The notes under the pieces were generated by a model. That model searched no databases. It was not told the DNA's origin and saw only the letters and a list, made by a program, of their open reading frames with translations. Of a DNA stretch of 64,000 bases, positions 35,724 to 44,627 are shown piece after piece. A program made the translations under genes and the position numbers. The DNA is from Bin55 sp965203735. GTDB taxonomy: Bacteria; Pseudomonadota; Gammaproteobacteria; Pseudomonadales; Azotimanducaceae. The DNA lies in the NCBI GenBank assembly GCA_965203735.1, contig OZ241909.1, positions 992,001 through 1,056,000 on the forward strand, in the 5' to 3' direction. Each line of letters starts with the position of its first letter. The stretch's first letter is position 1.

Positions 35724-36581
35724 ATGGTTCCGACTCAAGTGAAACACAGAATGTCATGGCTCGCTGCCACGTTGATTTGTACTTTATCGGGTGTTGTTTT
35801 TGCTGCATCCAATTCAACGTGGGAGATGGATCCAATGAAGCCCGATTTGAACGATGTCGAGTCGTTGCAACGAGGATTTGCACTCTACGCGAATTTCTGC
35901 ATAGGGTGCCATTCACTGCAATACCAGCGCTATGAGAGAACCGCAGATGATCTGGGCGAGATTCCTCACAATCTTGTCATGGAAAACATCATCTTTACGG
36001 ATCAGCGGATTGGTGACTACATGACGACCTCCATGTCGGAAGAAGACGCCACGAATTGGTTCGGCGCCGCTCCCCCGGATCTCACGATGGTCACTCGAGT
36101 TCGTAGTCCCAAATGGGTGTATAACTTTCTCAAGACCTTCTACGTAGACGAATCTCGTCCGTACGGAGTCAACAACAAAGTTTTCCCAAACGTCGGCATG
36201 CCACACGTGCTATTGCCGTTGCAAGGAATTAGTGAGGAAGTTTGCTACGGATACGCAACTGTCGACGTGCTTGACAGATTGAACGCTTTTGATGAAGCTC
36301 AAAAAGAAGGTGTAACCGACTCCATTGACAGACTTCAAGGTCGCGAACTAAATTGCCCGGAGATTAGAGTGATCCCCAATTCAGGTCTCTACTCCGTAGA
36401 GGAATTCGACCAAGCTGCCTTTGACTTGGCAAATTTCTTGCACTACGTGAGCGATCCAAGCCGACAGCAACGCAAAGCGCTTGGCACATGGGTCATCGGA
36501 TTCTTGGTGATATTGCTGGTGCTCGCATACTTCTTGAATCGAGAGTATTGGAAGGACATTCACAAAGACAAGCCCGCCTAA
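35724..36581 (+). CDS. petC: Cytochrome c1 of the bc1 complex
   Basis: A 285-residue membrane-anchored c-type cytochrome. A signal peptide (to about FAASN at 30) is followed by the haem-binding CIGCH at 59-63, a PNVGMPHVL segment with the probable methionine ligand, and a C-terminal anchor helix (WVIGFLVILLVLAYFL). It is the third gene of petABC, seven bases after petB, and completes the proton-translocating quinol oxidase. Confidence 0.95.
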   Translation: MVPTQVKHRMSWLAATLICTLSGVVFAASNSTWEMDPMKPDLNDVESLQRGFALYANFCIGCHSLQYQRYERTADDLGEIPHNLVMENIIFTDQRIGDYMTTSMSEEDATNWFGAAPPDLTMVTRVRSPKWVYNFLKTFYVDESRPYGVNNKVFPNVGMPHVLLPLQGISEEVCYGYATVDVLDRLNAFDEAQKEGVTDSIDRLQGRELNCPEIRVIPNSGLYSVEEFDQAAFDLANFLHYVSDPSRQQRKALGTWVIGFLVILLVLAYFLNREYWKDIHKDKPA

Positions 36582-36612
36582 GCACGAGTTTGCACCAAGG
36601 AATTTCTAAGCC

Positions 36613-37245
36613 ATGAGCATTTCCGACAATCGGATACCGATGGTGCTTTACTCAACGGGCACCGACCAATACAGTCACCGAGTGCGCCTCGTTCTAGCTG
36701 AGAAGCGGATATTGGTCAAAGATCATCCTTTGGACAAAGCTACTCTGGATGATGAAGTCATTGAAGACAATCCGCCTGATCAAATTCCGACGTTGATCGA
36801 CAGGGATCTCTATCTGTTCCACAGCATGGTGATCATGGAGTACTTGGATGAACGTTATCCACATCCTCCGTTGCTTCCGGTCTATCCACGCGCACGTGCC
36901 GAGTCGCGACTGATGATTCATCGCATCGAAAAAGAATGGGCGAGCCGAGTGGATCTCTTGACAGGAAAGGGAATTCGAAAGACTCAACGAGACCGGGCAA
37001 GAACCGAGTTGCGCGAGAGCATCATTTCGTTTGCTCACGGGCTATCGGATCAACGATTTCTAATGAGCAATGACTTTACTATCGTGGATTGTTGTGCAGC
37101 GCCCGTCCTGTGGCGTCTGGATATGTTGGAAATTACGCTCCCCACTCGTCAGACACGCAATTTACGTCGCTACATGAACACTGTCTTCTCTCGAGAGGCG
37201 TTTCGAGCTAGCCTCAGCGAGGAAGAAGAGGAAATGCGAATGTGA
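36613..37245 (+). CDS. sspA: Stringent starvation protein A
   Basis: A 210-residue glutathione S-transferase-fold protein without transferase activity that binds RNA polymerase during starvation. The N-terminal thioredoxin-like domain (LYSTGTDQYSHRVRLVLAEK, then DQIPTLIDRDLYLF and VIMEYLDERYPHPPL) and the C-terminal SREAFRASL match SspA. It sits after petC and overlaps sspB by GTGA, the conserved order in gammaproteobacteria. Confidence 0.92.
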   Translation: MSISDNRIPMVLYSTGTDQYSHRVRLVLAEKRILVKDHPLDKATLDDEVIEDNPPDQIPTLIDRDLYLFHSMVIMEYLDERYPHPPLLPVYPRARAESRLMIHRIEKEWASRVDLLTGKGIRKTQRDRARTELRESIISFAHGLSDQRFLMSNDFTIVDCCAAPVLWRLDMLEITLPTRQTRNLRRYMNTVFSREAFRASLSEEEEEMRM

Positions 37246-37634
37246 CCTCGTTTCGTTGGTACTTGGTCGACGCGTTGATCCGCTGGCTACTGGACAATGA
37301 GTGCATCCCTCACGTTGTGATTCAGGCCGACCTCCCCGGTGTCGATGTTCCGAGTGAGCACGTCAAGAACAATAAAGTGGTATTCAACGTATCTCCGCAG
37401 GCGGTGAACGGCTTTTCGCTCGGTCCAAATGGGATCGAGTTCGATGCGCGGTTCGGAGGGATGTCCAGACATGTGCGCGCACCCGCAGGTGCCATTGTTG
37501 GCATCCATGCCAAAGGCATTGATGTGGGGTTCGAGTTTGAGCCGGAAGAGACCACTTCCGAACAGAGTTCGGATGTCAATCCAACAAAACAGCCTGCAAA
37601 ACGACGTGTACCACATCTTCGTTTCGTCGACTAA
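37242..37634 (+). CDS. sspB: ClpXP specificity-enhancing factor SspB
   Basis: A 130-residue adaptor delivering ssrA-tagged proteins to ClpXP. The substrate-binding domain occupies roughly residues 1-105 (RWYLVDALIRWLLDNECIPHVV at the start); an acidic linker then leads to a C-terminal ClpX-binding tail RRVPHLRFVD, which fits the family. Start GTG at 37242 overlaps the sspA stop. It converges on dolP with a nine-base gap. Confidence 0.92.
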   Translation: MTSFRWYLVDALIRWLLDNECIPHVVIQADLPGVDVPSEHVKNNKVVFNVSPQAVNGFSLGPNGIEFDARFGGMSRHVRAPAGAIVGIHAKGIDVGFEFEPEETTSEQSSDVNPTKQPAKRRVPHLRFVD

Positions 37635-37643
37635 GGATTCAGG

Positions 37644-38210
37644 CTAATCTAAGTAGTCGAAAACCTTTACTACTTTTTGAACCCCTCTTATGTAGCGGAC
37701 AGCTTCCGCGGCTGCGCTTCCTTCGTCTCGAGTAACGACTCCAATCAAGTAGATAGTTCCTTTGTCTACAACAATCTCCATACGGTCATTTGCAACTTTG
37801 TCGTTCTCAGCAAGTTTGGAGCGAGCAAGCATTGACAAGACCGAGTCGGAAGTACGACCAATCACCGTACGCACCGGTTCCGTCAATATTTCGTTTTGAA
37901 CAATCCTGACGTTTTCGACTCTATACGCTGCATTGCTAGCCAATTGCTTTCGTTCGGCTGTGGAGAGTTGTCCTGTGAGCAATACGATTCGCTGATACAC
38001 GGAGACACGGACTCTTTCGTCACGCAGCTGACCTAGTTCCCCAAAAATCTCCTTCTTGACGGAGCGAGTTATCACTACGTCGTCCAACCTCTCTCCAGGG
38101 GAACGGGTGTCGGTCTTAGCTTGAGTCGAAATGCACCCCTGCACGGTCAACAGTAAGCATAGAGATAAACCGACGAAGAGAAGCCGCAGATGCGGAGTTT
38201 TCGTGGTCAC
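37644..38210 (-). CDS. dolP: BON-domain outer-membrane lipoprotein (DolP/YraP-like)
   Basis: A 188-residue lipoprotein with two BON domains, needed for outer-membrane integrity in relatives. The GTG at 38210 gives a signal peptide ending in a VQGC lipobox, then BON motifs around VRVSVYQRIVLLTGQL and MEIVVDKGTIYLIGVV. The frame to 38303 lies inside lpoA and was rejected. The start overlaps the lpoA stop (GTGA). In other gammaproteobacteria diaA and yraN lie between lpoA and dolP; here they are absent. Confidence 0.88.
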   Translation of the reverse strand: MTTKTPHLRLLFVGLSLCLLLTVQGCISTQAKTDTRSPGERLDDVVITRSVKKEIFGELGQLRDERVRVSVYQRIVLLTGQLSTAERKQLASNAAYRVENVRIVQNEILTEPVRTVIGRTSDSVLSMLARSKLAENDKVANDRMEIVVDKGTIYLIGVVTRDEGSAAAEAVRYIRGVQKVVKVFDYLD

Positions 38211-40054
38211 GGCGGATTGCTCAACAGGGTGGACGAATGAGTTCGGCTCGGATAAGAAATAATCGGCGCAGGCTCGAGAGCGTGCTGCGCAACAATTCCC
38301 CATACTGGTTCCCGTGATATCACACCGGATTCTTGAATCGAGAGAACTCCCGTTAAACCGAAAACGGATTCGCCTTGCCGCAAGTTTGGAATGTTCATTG
38401 CCACCCGGTATGCGTCTATCCCAAACGCATAGAGTGGAAATAGATCATCAGCATCGCTAAACGAATCATATACGTCGTCTGCTAGGGGCGTTGGATATAA
38501 CGCTGCGGGTATGCTGGTAAACAGCGTTCCGCTTTCGTACTCGACGCGTTGTTCCCGATTTCGAAAAGTAGGTTCGGCGACCAAGATGGGGATGTCGCCT
38601 GCAAAGTGGTATTGCAAAGCTGCAGTCAGCGATCCGAATTCGTCGTAGTCCACAAAAGCCACGATGGCGTCAATGTCGTACCGTCTCCGCGCGTTGAATT
38701 CGACATCTCCAACCAAGTTCTGAAGACGGTCATATCGATTGTTGCTTTGGGTTACACGCAAGACCTGTGCCACGTCCTCGGTCACATCGCTCAAGTCAGT
38801 CAGCAGCGATTCATCAACAATTTTCACTCCGGATAACAGTGTCTCCTTAAGTGCTACAGATGCTCGTGCACACCAAAATTCTCGGCCAATCAACAGCAGA
38901 ATCCGCTTTGCTCTCATGTCTTTCAGCCGTTCTGAGATCGCAACGACATCGTCCTCTACGATTAGACCTAGTTGTAGCGCTGACGAGTTTGCAATGGTGG
39001 ATTCTGGAACGTGATTGAGTGCGATGATTGGGACCGAAAGCGTATCGCCACGGACGAGATAACGCACTCGGTCCTTGTCCAATGGACCCACAATAACGTC
39101 CACACCTTTCGCAATCACCCGATCGACCAAATGACCAATATCGCTTTCTTCAGTGTCGAATAATTCAATCTGTACGTTTCGATTCGTTTCATTGTTGGAA
39201 AGGTGAGCTGTGAGAAAACCGTTGCGTATTGCACGGGCTGCACTCGAAAGCGCACCCGACTGAGGGAGCAAGAGCGCAATGTGGCCGGGCTCGTGTCTTT
39301 TTGACGAGTCAAACTCAACGGGCGGAAACCGCGATGCCAAGTGGTTTGGGTGACTGACTTTCCAGTGCTGGTATCTCTCATATTTCTGATTGGTTGAAAT
39401 CGAAGTACCGAGCAAACTTGCAAGTTCCCACCACACTGAAGCGCTTTGGGTGTGTTCGCCTAGAACGTGTTGACGACGATACGAACACCAGCTATTGAGG
39501 ATTTTCCAAATCCTCTTCGACATAGCTCGACTATCGACTGGACCGTCAGGCGAAAACTCAGTCAGTTCATTTACTGCTTGTTCACAGTCTTTCAGAGTCC
39601 AATGCATGTGTCCAAGAATCCATGTCTTCACCCCGGATTCAGAGTAGTTCTTGGGGTGGAGACTTTTCGCAAGTTCGAATCCAAGAGTTGGACTGTCCTG
39701 AAATTTCAATAATGCTCTAAGAGAATAAAGTTCAAACATGGAGTTCGTCGTGAGAGGTCTCGCTTCTATTTGGCTAATCACATCCTTCAGAAATCGTTTC
39801 GATTCAGTGAATTGACCAAACTTGTTGAGACTTTCTAGGTGGTCAACAAACACTGTCAACCTGTGGGACCGAAAACCGCCATCACTTGTTTGAGTTTGCT
39901 CTGGATTCTGTTTGGATACCAAGCTGTCATCGATAGGACTTCGATGTGATGTACTCTGACATCCGCTTCCAATGCCGACTAATGCAACGCAAATGAGCCA
40001 ACAACAGAAAACCAGCGGAACTCTGTACGTTGTTGCGGTACACATTGGAAACAT
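38207..40054 (-). CDS. lpoA: Penicillin-binding protein activator LpoA
   Basis: A 615-residue outer-membrane lipoprotein that activates PBP1A from outside. A short hydrophobic segment leads to GIGSGCQS, an imperfect lipobox (Gly at -3). An N-terminal helical repeat region is followed from about residue 260 by the periplasmic-binding-type domain starting HIALLLPQSGALSSAARAIRNGF. The ATG at 40054 has AGG six bases upstream; ATG 40045 is possible. Because no start exists nearer the signal sequence, the 5' end overlaps divergent rsmI by 53-83 bases, depending on which starts are used. Confidence 0.88.
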   Translation of the reverse strand: MFPMCTATTYRVPLVFCCWLICVALVGIGSGCQSTSHRSPIDDSLVSKQNPEQTQTSDGGFRSHRLTVFVDHLESLNKFGQFTESKRFLKDVISQIEARPLTTNSMFELYSLRALLKFQDSPTLGFELAKSLHPKNYSESGVKTWILGHMHWTLKDCEQAVNELTEFSPDGPVDSRAMSKRIWKILNSWCSYRRQHVLGEHTQSASVWWELASLLGTSISTNQKYERYQHWKVSHPNHLASRFPPVEFDSSKRHEPGHIALLLPQSGALSSAARAIRNGFLTAHLSNNETNRNVQIELFDTEESDIGHLVDRVIAKGVDVIVGPLDKDRVRYLVRGDTLSVPIIALNHVPESTIANSSALQLGLIVEDDVVAISERLKDMRAKRILLLIGREFWCARASVALKETLLSGVKIVDESLLTDLSDVTEDVAQVLRVTQSNNRYDRLQNLVGDVEFNARRRYDIDAIVAFVDYDEFGSLTAALQYHFAGDIPILVAEPTFRNREQRVEYESGTLFTSIPAALYPTPLADDVYDSFSDADDLFPLYAFGIDAYRVAMNIPNLRQGESVFGLTGVLSIQESGVISREPVWGIVAQHALEPAPIISYPSRTHSSTLLSNPP

Positions 40055-40871
40055 CGAGGACCTATCTGTTCGAGCTGCTCGTATTCTTCAAAGCGTAGAT
40101 CGAATCGCATGCGAAAGTGTGGCACACACCAAGATACTACTGAATAAACTTGGCATTCCGTTAGGTCGTTCCAAACTCTTCGTACTTAACGACATCAACG
40201 AACATCAAGCAAGCGAGTACGTTTTGGACTCAGTTGTTCAAGGAAGCGATGTTGCGATCGTTACTGACTCAGGGACTCCATTGATTTCCGACCCTGGCTA
40301 TAGCGCTATCCGACGGGCGTTTGAACGGCATATATCCGTGGTTCCCATTCCAGGTCCATGTTCGCTCACAGCGATTGCTTCCGTCTGTCCGATTCCTCTC
40401 AATTCATTCCAATTTATTGGGTTTATTAGGCCTGGCGGACAGGAGAAGAGGAGACACCTCGTGTCTATTGCCGAATCGACTGCTGCAACGGTCTTCTTTG
40501 AAACAGCAAAACGCATCCTGTCCACCCTTGCAATCCTAATTGAATTGGGCTTTGGCAATCGCGCGTTGTTTCTTGGAAGAGAACTCACGAAAACCCATGA
40601 AGAGCTGCTGTACGGATCCATAGATGAGATCTATTCCGAATTAGGTTCCCGATCTTCGCAACTCGGTGAATTCGTCTGCGTGCTTGCAAAGAATGACGTA
40701 GACAGTAAATTGCTCGATTCTGACAATCTCATCAGGGAGTTGCTCCCCCATCTAAAGGCTTCCCAAATCGCTGGAATCGTTTCGCGGCTTACATCGTTGG
40801 ATCGAGATACCGCGTACTCACGCACAATCGAACTACAGAAGAGGTTTCTTCGATCCAAGAACCAAGAGTGA
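39972..40871 (+). CDS. rsmI: 16S rRNA 2'-O-methyltransferase RsmI
   Basis: A 299-residue SAM-dependent enzyme methylating the ribose of C1402 in 16S rRNA. TLYVVAVHIGNIEDLS near residue 17 matches the RsmI N-terminus, though the usual TPIGN is VHIGN. VTDSGTPLISDPG, VPIPGPCSLTAIA and FIGF are canonical. The start is ATG 39972 or 39993. Its first codons overlap the 5' end of lpoA on the other strand. Confidence 0.93.
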   Translation: MPTNATQMSQQQKTSGTLYVVAVHIGNIEDLSVRAARILQSVDRIACESVAHTKILLNKLGIPLGRSKLFVLNDINEHQASEYVLDSVVQGSDVAIVTDSGTPLISDPGYSAIRRAFERHISVVPIPGPCSLTAIASVCPIPLNSFQFIGFIRPGGQEKRRHLVSIAESTAATVFFETAKRILSTLAILIELGFGNRALFLGRELTKTHEELLYGSIDEIYSELGSRSSQLGEFVCVLAKNDVDSKLLDSDNLIRELLPHLKASQIAGIVSRLTSLDRDTAYSRTIELQKRFLRSKNQE

Positions 40872-41075
40872 TCTTTTCTTGAAATAGAGCAGGTTAGATT
40901 TTCGCTGGTGTCTCCGGATTTATCCATTCGCAGGCATCCAACTGACATCACCGTAGGATCTACAAACATCGGACTTAAGCCAATTTCACTTGAATTGGTC
41001 CTATGAAGTGTGTTCGCAACGAACCGACCTCGGGTATGGCTGTCTTCTATTCAGTTGCAATAATTCTTAGTATGT

Positions 41076-41430
41076 GTGCAGAGACGGCTAGGCGATCGCC
41101 GAACCAAGCAGTTCGGAGGAAAGTCCGGGCTCCATAGGACAGAGCGCCAGGTAACTCCTGGGGAGTGCAAACTCACGGAAAGTGCAACAGAAAATAAACC
41201 GCTGCGCGAATTTTATGAGTTGTAGTAAGGGTGAAATGGTGCGGTAAGAGCGCACCGCGATATCTGGTAACAGAATCGGCTAGGTAAACCCCGCTCGGAG
41301 CAAGACCAAATAGGAATCGAACCACGTGGTCCGCGTGCGATTCGGGTAGGTTGCTAGAGGCGCATGGTGACATGCGTCCAAGATGGATGGTCGCCCACGA
41401 CAGAACCCGGCTTATCGGCCGTCTCTACCT
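41076..41430 (+). ncRNA. rnpB: RNase P RNA (class A)
   Basis: The catalytic RNA that matures tRNA 5' ends. The conserved GAGGAAAGTCCGGGCTC (41116-41132) and ACAGAACCCGGCTTAT (41400-41415) form helix P4. AGAGACGGC (41080-41088) pairs with GCCGTCTCT (41418-41426) as P1, defining the ends. GTGCAACAGAAA is also typical. A short T-run at 41431-41436 may be part of the terminator. It lies between rsmI and the dcw cluster, as in Pseudomonas. Confidence 0.95.
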
Positions 41431-41726
41431 CTTTTTGGATAGGACCGTCAGAGTGATTTCTTGAATCGCGCGACCGAGTCCAGACACGATTGCAATCTAC
41501 GTACTGTCGTAAGGCTTCTAGACGTTCCGTCTGCAGCTTTTTGTATATCCAGAAATAGTTGTACAAATCCCAAACATTGAGTAATATTTGATTGTCGGCG
41601 TGAGGAATCACGGATTGATGAATGCGCCGATTCATTGAAGACGTGAAATCGATTGAATGGAGGCAACGTGCGAATTTCACGTAGGGTCCCCGTTTCCATT
41701 TCGCTTTGCTGCGATTCGAGCGGACC
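41431..41726. other. Gap upstream of rsmH, no mraZ
   Basis: In most gammaproteobacteria mraZ occupies this position. None of the three forward frames shows the MraZ start or its repeats, and stops are dense. The stretch holds an inverted repeat ACGTGAAAT / ATTTCACGT (41641-41649, 41674-41682) and a short candidate leader frame listed separately. The promoter of the dcw cluster must lie here or further left. Confidence 0.5.
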
Positions 41727-41736
41727 GTGCAGCTAA
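41668..41736 (+). CDS. Candidate 22-residue leader peptide overlapping rsmH
   Basis: GTG at 41668 is preceded by an ideal GGAGG four bases upstream, a better site than that of rsmH itself. The frame encodes 22 residues rich in Arg, Ser and Cys and ends at TAA 41734-41736, overlapping the rsmH GTG at 41727. The GGAGG lies in the loop of a 9-bp-arm inverted repeat. It could couple translation into rsmH. Short length means chance cannot be excluded. Confidence 0.3.
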   Translation: MRISRRVPVSISLCCDSSGPCS

Positions 41737-42638
41737 CGCATACACCTGTTCTGGTCGACGAGACTATGTCCGCGCTGGTCGTGAACAGCGACGGCTCTTT
41801 TCTTGATGCCACCTTTGGTGGTGGCGGTCATACACGGGCTCTATTGGAGAAACTCAGTACCAAAGGGCGAGTGTTTGCTCTTGATCGTGACCCTTCCGCT
41901 ATTGAGTGCGCAGCTTCGCTCGCGGTTGAAGACGACAGACTAAAGGCCACAAAAGGATGCTTCAGCGATGCAAAGCGACTGGCGCAAGAGAACGAATTTT
42001 CGGAGTTCGACGGCATATTGATGGATCTTGGGTTGTCGTCTATCCAATTGGAAGAAGCGGAACGAGGGTTCAGTTTTCTGCGGGACGGAACGCTTGACAT
42101 GCGCATGGATCCCACATCTGGTTTCACGGCTTCGGAGTGGCTAAACAAAGTCTCTGCGGGCGAGCTCGCATCGGTATTCAAGAGGTATGGCGAAGAACGC
42201 AATTCTCGGTCGATTGCACATGCCATAGTGGGTGCCCGGCCATTGGAAACCACATCTCAACTAGTGGATGTCATCAGTCGGTCATCGAGAAAAATTGACA
42301 GTAGAAAGCATGTAGCCACTCGTGTCTTTCAGGCAATCCGAATTCACGTAAATGATGAAATCAACGAATTGCGGAAAGGCTTAAGGCAGGCTTTTGACCT
42401 GCTGGCACTCAATGCACGACTAGCAGTAATTTCCTTCCACAGTTTTGAACACCAAGTCGTACGGCGTCAGTTTTCTGAGTGGTCAAAGGATCCAATTCCT
42501 CACAAAGTGCCCGTACGAGGCAAAGGTACGGGGCCGTTCAAGGTTGTAGTGCGTGAGAGGCGTCCCTCTCGATCGGAAGTTGAAAGCAATCCGCGCTCCC
42601 GATCGGCGATGTTGCAGGTAGTAGAGCGTGTTCGCTGA
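41727..42638 (+). CDS. rsmH: 16S rRNA m4C1402 methyltransferase RsmH
   Basis: A 303-residue SAM-dependent enzyme modifying C1402 of 16S rRNA, the same base whose ribose RsmI methylates. THTPVLVDE at the start, DATFGGGGHT, MDLGLSSIQL and SFHSFEHQVVRR are diagnostic. I begin at GTG 41727; the frame extends to a TTG at 41706. It opens the dcw cluster and overlaps ftsL by 11 bases. Confidence 0.95.
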   Translation: MQLTHTPVLVDETMSALVVNSDGSFLDATFGGGGHTRALLEKLSTKGRVFALDRDPSAIECAASLAVEDDRLKATKGCFSDAKRLAQENEFSEFDGILMDLGLSSIQLEEAERGFSFLRDGTLDMRMDPTSGFTASEWLNKVSAGELASVFKRYGEERNSRSIAHAIVGARPLETTSQLVDVISRSSRKIDSRKHVATRVFQAIRIHVNDEINELRKGLRQAFDLLALNARLAVISFHSFEHQVVRRQFSEWSKDPIPHKVPVRGKGTGPFKVVVRERRPSRSEVESNPRSRSAMLQVVERVR

Positions 42639-42951
42639 GAAAGCTCCAAAGGTACATGCCCCTCGCTGGATTCCATCCCCAATGTGGTGGGTTTTCTGGC
42701 TGTTCATCGTTATTGCTGTACTTGTGACCGGATTTCTGACGCTTGAGCAAGTTCGTACTTGGCACGTCAAGTACAACCAAGTGCTTGAGCTGCGGGCTCA
42801 GCAGGAGGAATTACTCTCAGAGCATACGCGTCTGCAAATTGAACGTGGCAGCGAAAACTCTTTCGATCGGGTGGTGCAAGTAGCTCGCGAAGACATGGGG
42901 ATGAAGTTTCCGGAGAACGTCGTCACTGTGGAAGTGGGAGACGCCGAATGA
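42628..42951 (+). CDS. ftsL: Cell division protein FtsL
   Basis: A 107-residue bitopic protein with a short cytoplasmic start, one transmembrane helix (WVFWLFIVIAVLVTGFLTL) and a periplasmic coiled coil (QQEELLSEHTRLQIE). It forms the FtsQLB divisome subcomplex. Start GTG 42628 lies inside the end of rsmH; the stop overlaps the ftsI ATG. Confidence 0.88.
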   Translation: MFAEKAPKVHAPRWIPSPMWWVFWLFIVIAVLVTGFLTLEQVRTWHVKYNQVLELRAQQEELLSEHTRLQIERGSENSFDRVVQVAREDMGMKFPENVVTVEVGDAE

Positions 42952-44627
42952 TGAGGTCGCGTCTTCGATTCGCAATCATGGCATTTATCGTTGTGGCCTC
43001 GGTTCTGTTGGCTCGCATGTTCATTCTTGCAACGTATGATCGAGACTTCTTGCAAGAACAGGGCGACCGAGTCGCACAACGCGCAGAATCGGTGCCCACA
43101 ACCCGAGGGATCATCTACGATCGAGCAGGACAGCCGCTTGCCATAAGCACTCCGGTTCAGTCCATATGGACGGACCCAGGCATCGACAACATTCCAAGCG
43201 AATCGCTGCCAGATCTTGCCCAAGCTCTCCAGATATCTGAAGAGCAACTGAGAAGCACTTTGCGGGAAGCCCGCAACAGGCGTTTTGTGTATCTCAAGAA
43301 GCGAGTTTCACACGAAGTCTCGGAGGCAGTGGGGCAACTGGGAATCTCTGGTGTCAGATTCTCGACGGAGTTTAGACGCTACTACCCAGCCGGAGAAGTT
43401 ACAGCGCATGTTGTGGGACTCATCAAGAACGATGGGAAAGGTGCGGAAGGTCTTGAGCTATCACGTGATGCAGAACTCACCGGTGAAACAGGACAGAGAC
43501 GCGTACTGCGAGCAAGGGACGGCCGACGTTTACGTGACATAAGGCTTGAGGACGCTCCGAAATTTGGTGAAGACATTACGACGACAATTGACTTGGGATT
43601 GCAGTACTTGGCATTCCGCCAATTGAGACAGACAGTAGCCGAGCACGAAGCAAAATCTGCAACTCTGGTGCTCATCGATGTCCTAAACGGCGAAATACTC
43701 TCACTCGCTAGCTATCCGTCATATAACCCAAATGACGGTGGAGATCGTTCGTTCAGTCGCATGCGAAATCGTGCGGTAACAGATACCTACGAACCGGGAT
43801 CCACGATCAAGACCTTCGCTTCTATTGCGGCTCTTGAGAGCGGCAAGTACCAGCCCGAATCAAAAATTGACACGTCTCCGGGCTATTTTGGAATTGGTCG
43901 TCACTTGGTAGAAGATCCGCGAAATTACGGAACGCTCACATTAGAAGGAGTGCTGATCAAGTCAAGCCAAGTGGGAATATCCAGAGTTGCGTTGAGTATT
44001 GACAAGTATGCGGTTTTTAGCGCATTGAATCGGGCTGGAGTTGTGGATGAGCCTCACTCAGGGCTACCGTATGAAGCAAATGGGCATATCAACATCGAGG
44101 ACCTAGAACGAGATATTGGTCGTGCAACGATGTCCTATGGATATGGCCTTCGTGTGTCACCGCTGCAATTGGCTGTCGGCTACTTGACAATTGCAACCGG
44201 AGGTATTCGACGTTCGATTGGAATTGTCCGTGAGCCCGCTCCATTCAAATCGCCGGATCAAAGGGTTTTCAAAGAAGAACATGCTAAGACCGTTCTTCAA
44301 ATGTTGGAAGGTGTAGTTTCGCCCATCGGTACTGCGCCAAAGGCCAATCTCGAAGGATTCTCCGTTGCGGGAAAGACTGGAACAGTGCGAAAAATCTTGG
44401 ACGGATCGTATGACGAAAGTCGTCATATTGCATGGTTCGTGGGGATTGCTCCCTCGACAAATCCAAGAATCGTCTGCGTCGTTGTAGTAGACGAACCTAT
44501 GGGCGAAACGAGATCGGGTGGAGGGGTTGCCAGTCCTGTCTTTGCCGAAGTGGCGCGTCACGCATTGCAATTGATGGGATTAACAGGAACACCTAAGAGG
44601 TTGATAGCCGATGGGAATGCAGCTTAG
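42948..44627 (+). CDS. ftsI: Septal transpeptidase FtsI (PBP3)
   Basis: A 559-residue class B penicillin-binding protein crosslinking septal peptidoglycan. After an N-terminal anchor helix and pedestal domain come the transpeptidase motifs: STIK with nucleophile Ser285, SSQ at 339-341 and KTG at 476-478. The second motif is normally SxN, so Asn is replaced by Gln. ATG 42948 overlaps the ftsL stop (ATGA), and the 3' end overlaps murE by 17 bases. Confidence 0.95.
   Translation: MMRSRLRFAIMAFIVVASVLLARMFILATYDRDFLQEQGDRVAQRAESVPTTRGIIYDRAGQPLAISTPVQSIWTDPGIDNIPSESLPDLAQALQISEEQLRSTLREARNRRFVYLKKRVSHEVSEAVGQLGISGVRFSTEFRRYYPAGEVTAHVVGLIKNDGKGAEGLELSRDAELTGETGQRRVLRARDGRRLRDIRLEDAPKFGEDITTTIDLGLQYLAFRQLRQTVAEHEAKSATLVLIDVLNGEILSLASYPSYNPNDGGDRSFSRMRNRAVTDTYEPGSTIKTFASIAALESGKYQPESKIDTSPGYFGIGRHLVEDPRNYGTLTLEGVLIKSSQVGISRVALSIDKYAVFSALNRAGVVDEPHSGLPYEANGHINIEDLERDIGRATMSYGYGLRVSPLQLAVGYLTIATGGIRRSIGIVREPAPFKSPDQRVFKEEHAKTVLQMLEGVVSPIGTAPKANLEGFSVAGKTGTVRKILDGSYDESRHIAWFVGIAPSTNPRIVCVVVVDEPMGETRSGGGVASPVFAEVARHALQLMGLTGTPKRLIADGNAA

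Noticed and set aside
40980..40998. CCAATT-AATTGG dyad after rsmI as a terminator
   Set aside because: The stem is short and AT-rich and no T-run follows, so intrinsic termination is unlikely.
41354..41812. 152-residue minus-strand frame across rnpB and rsmH
   Set aside because: It runs antisense through RNase P RNA and the start of rsmH; no protein similarity is seen.
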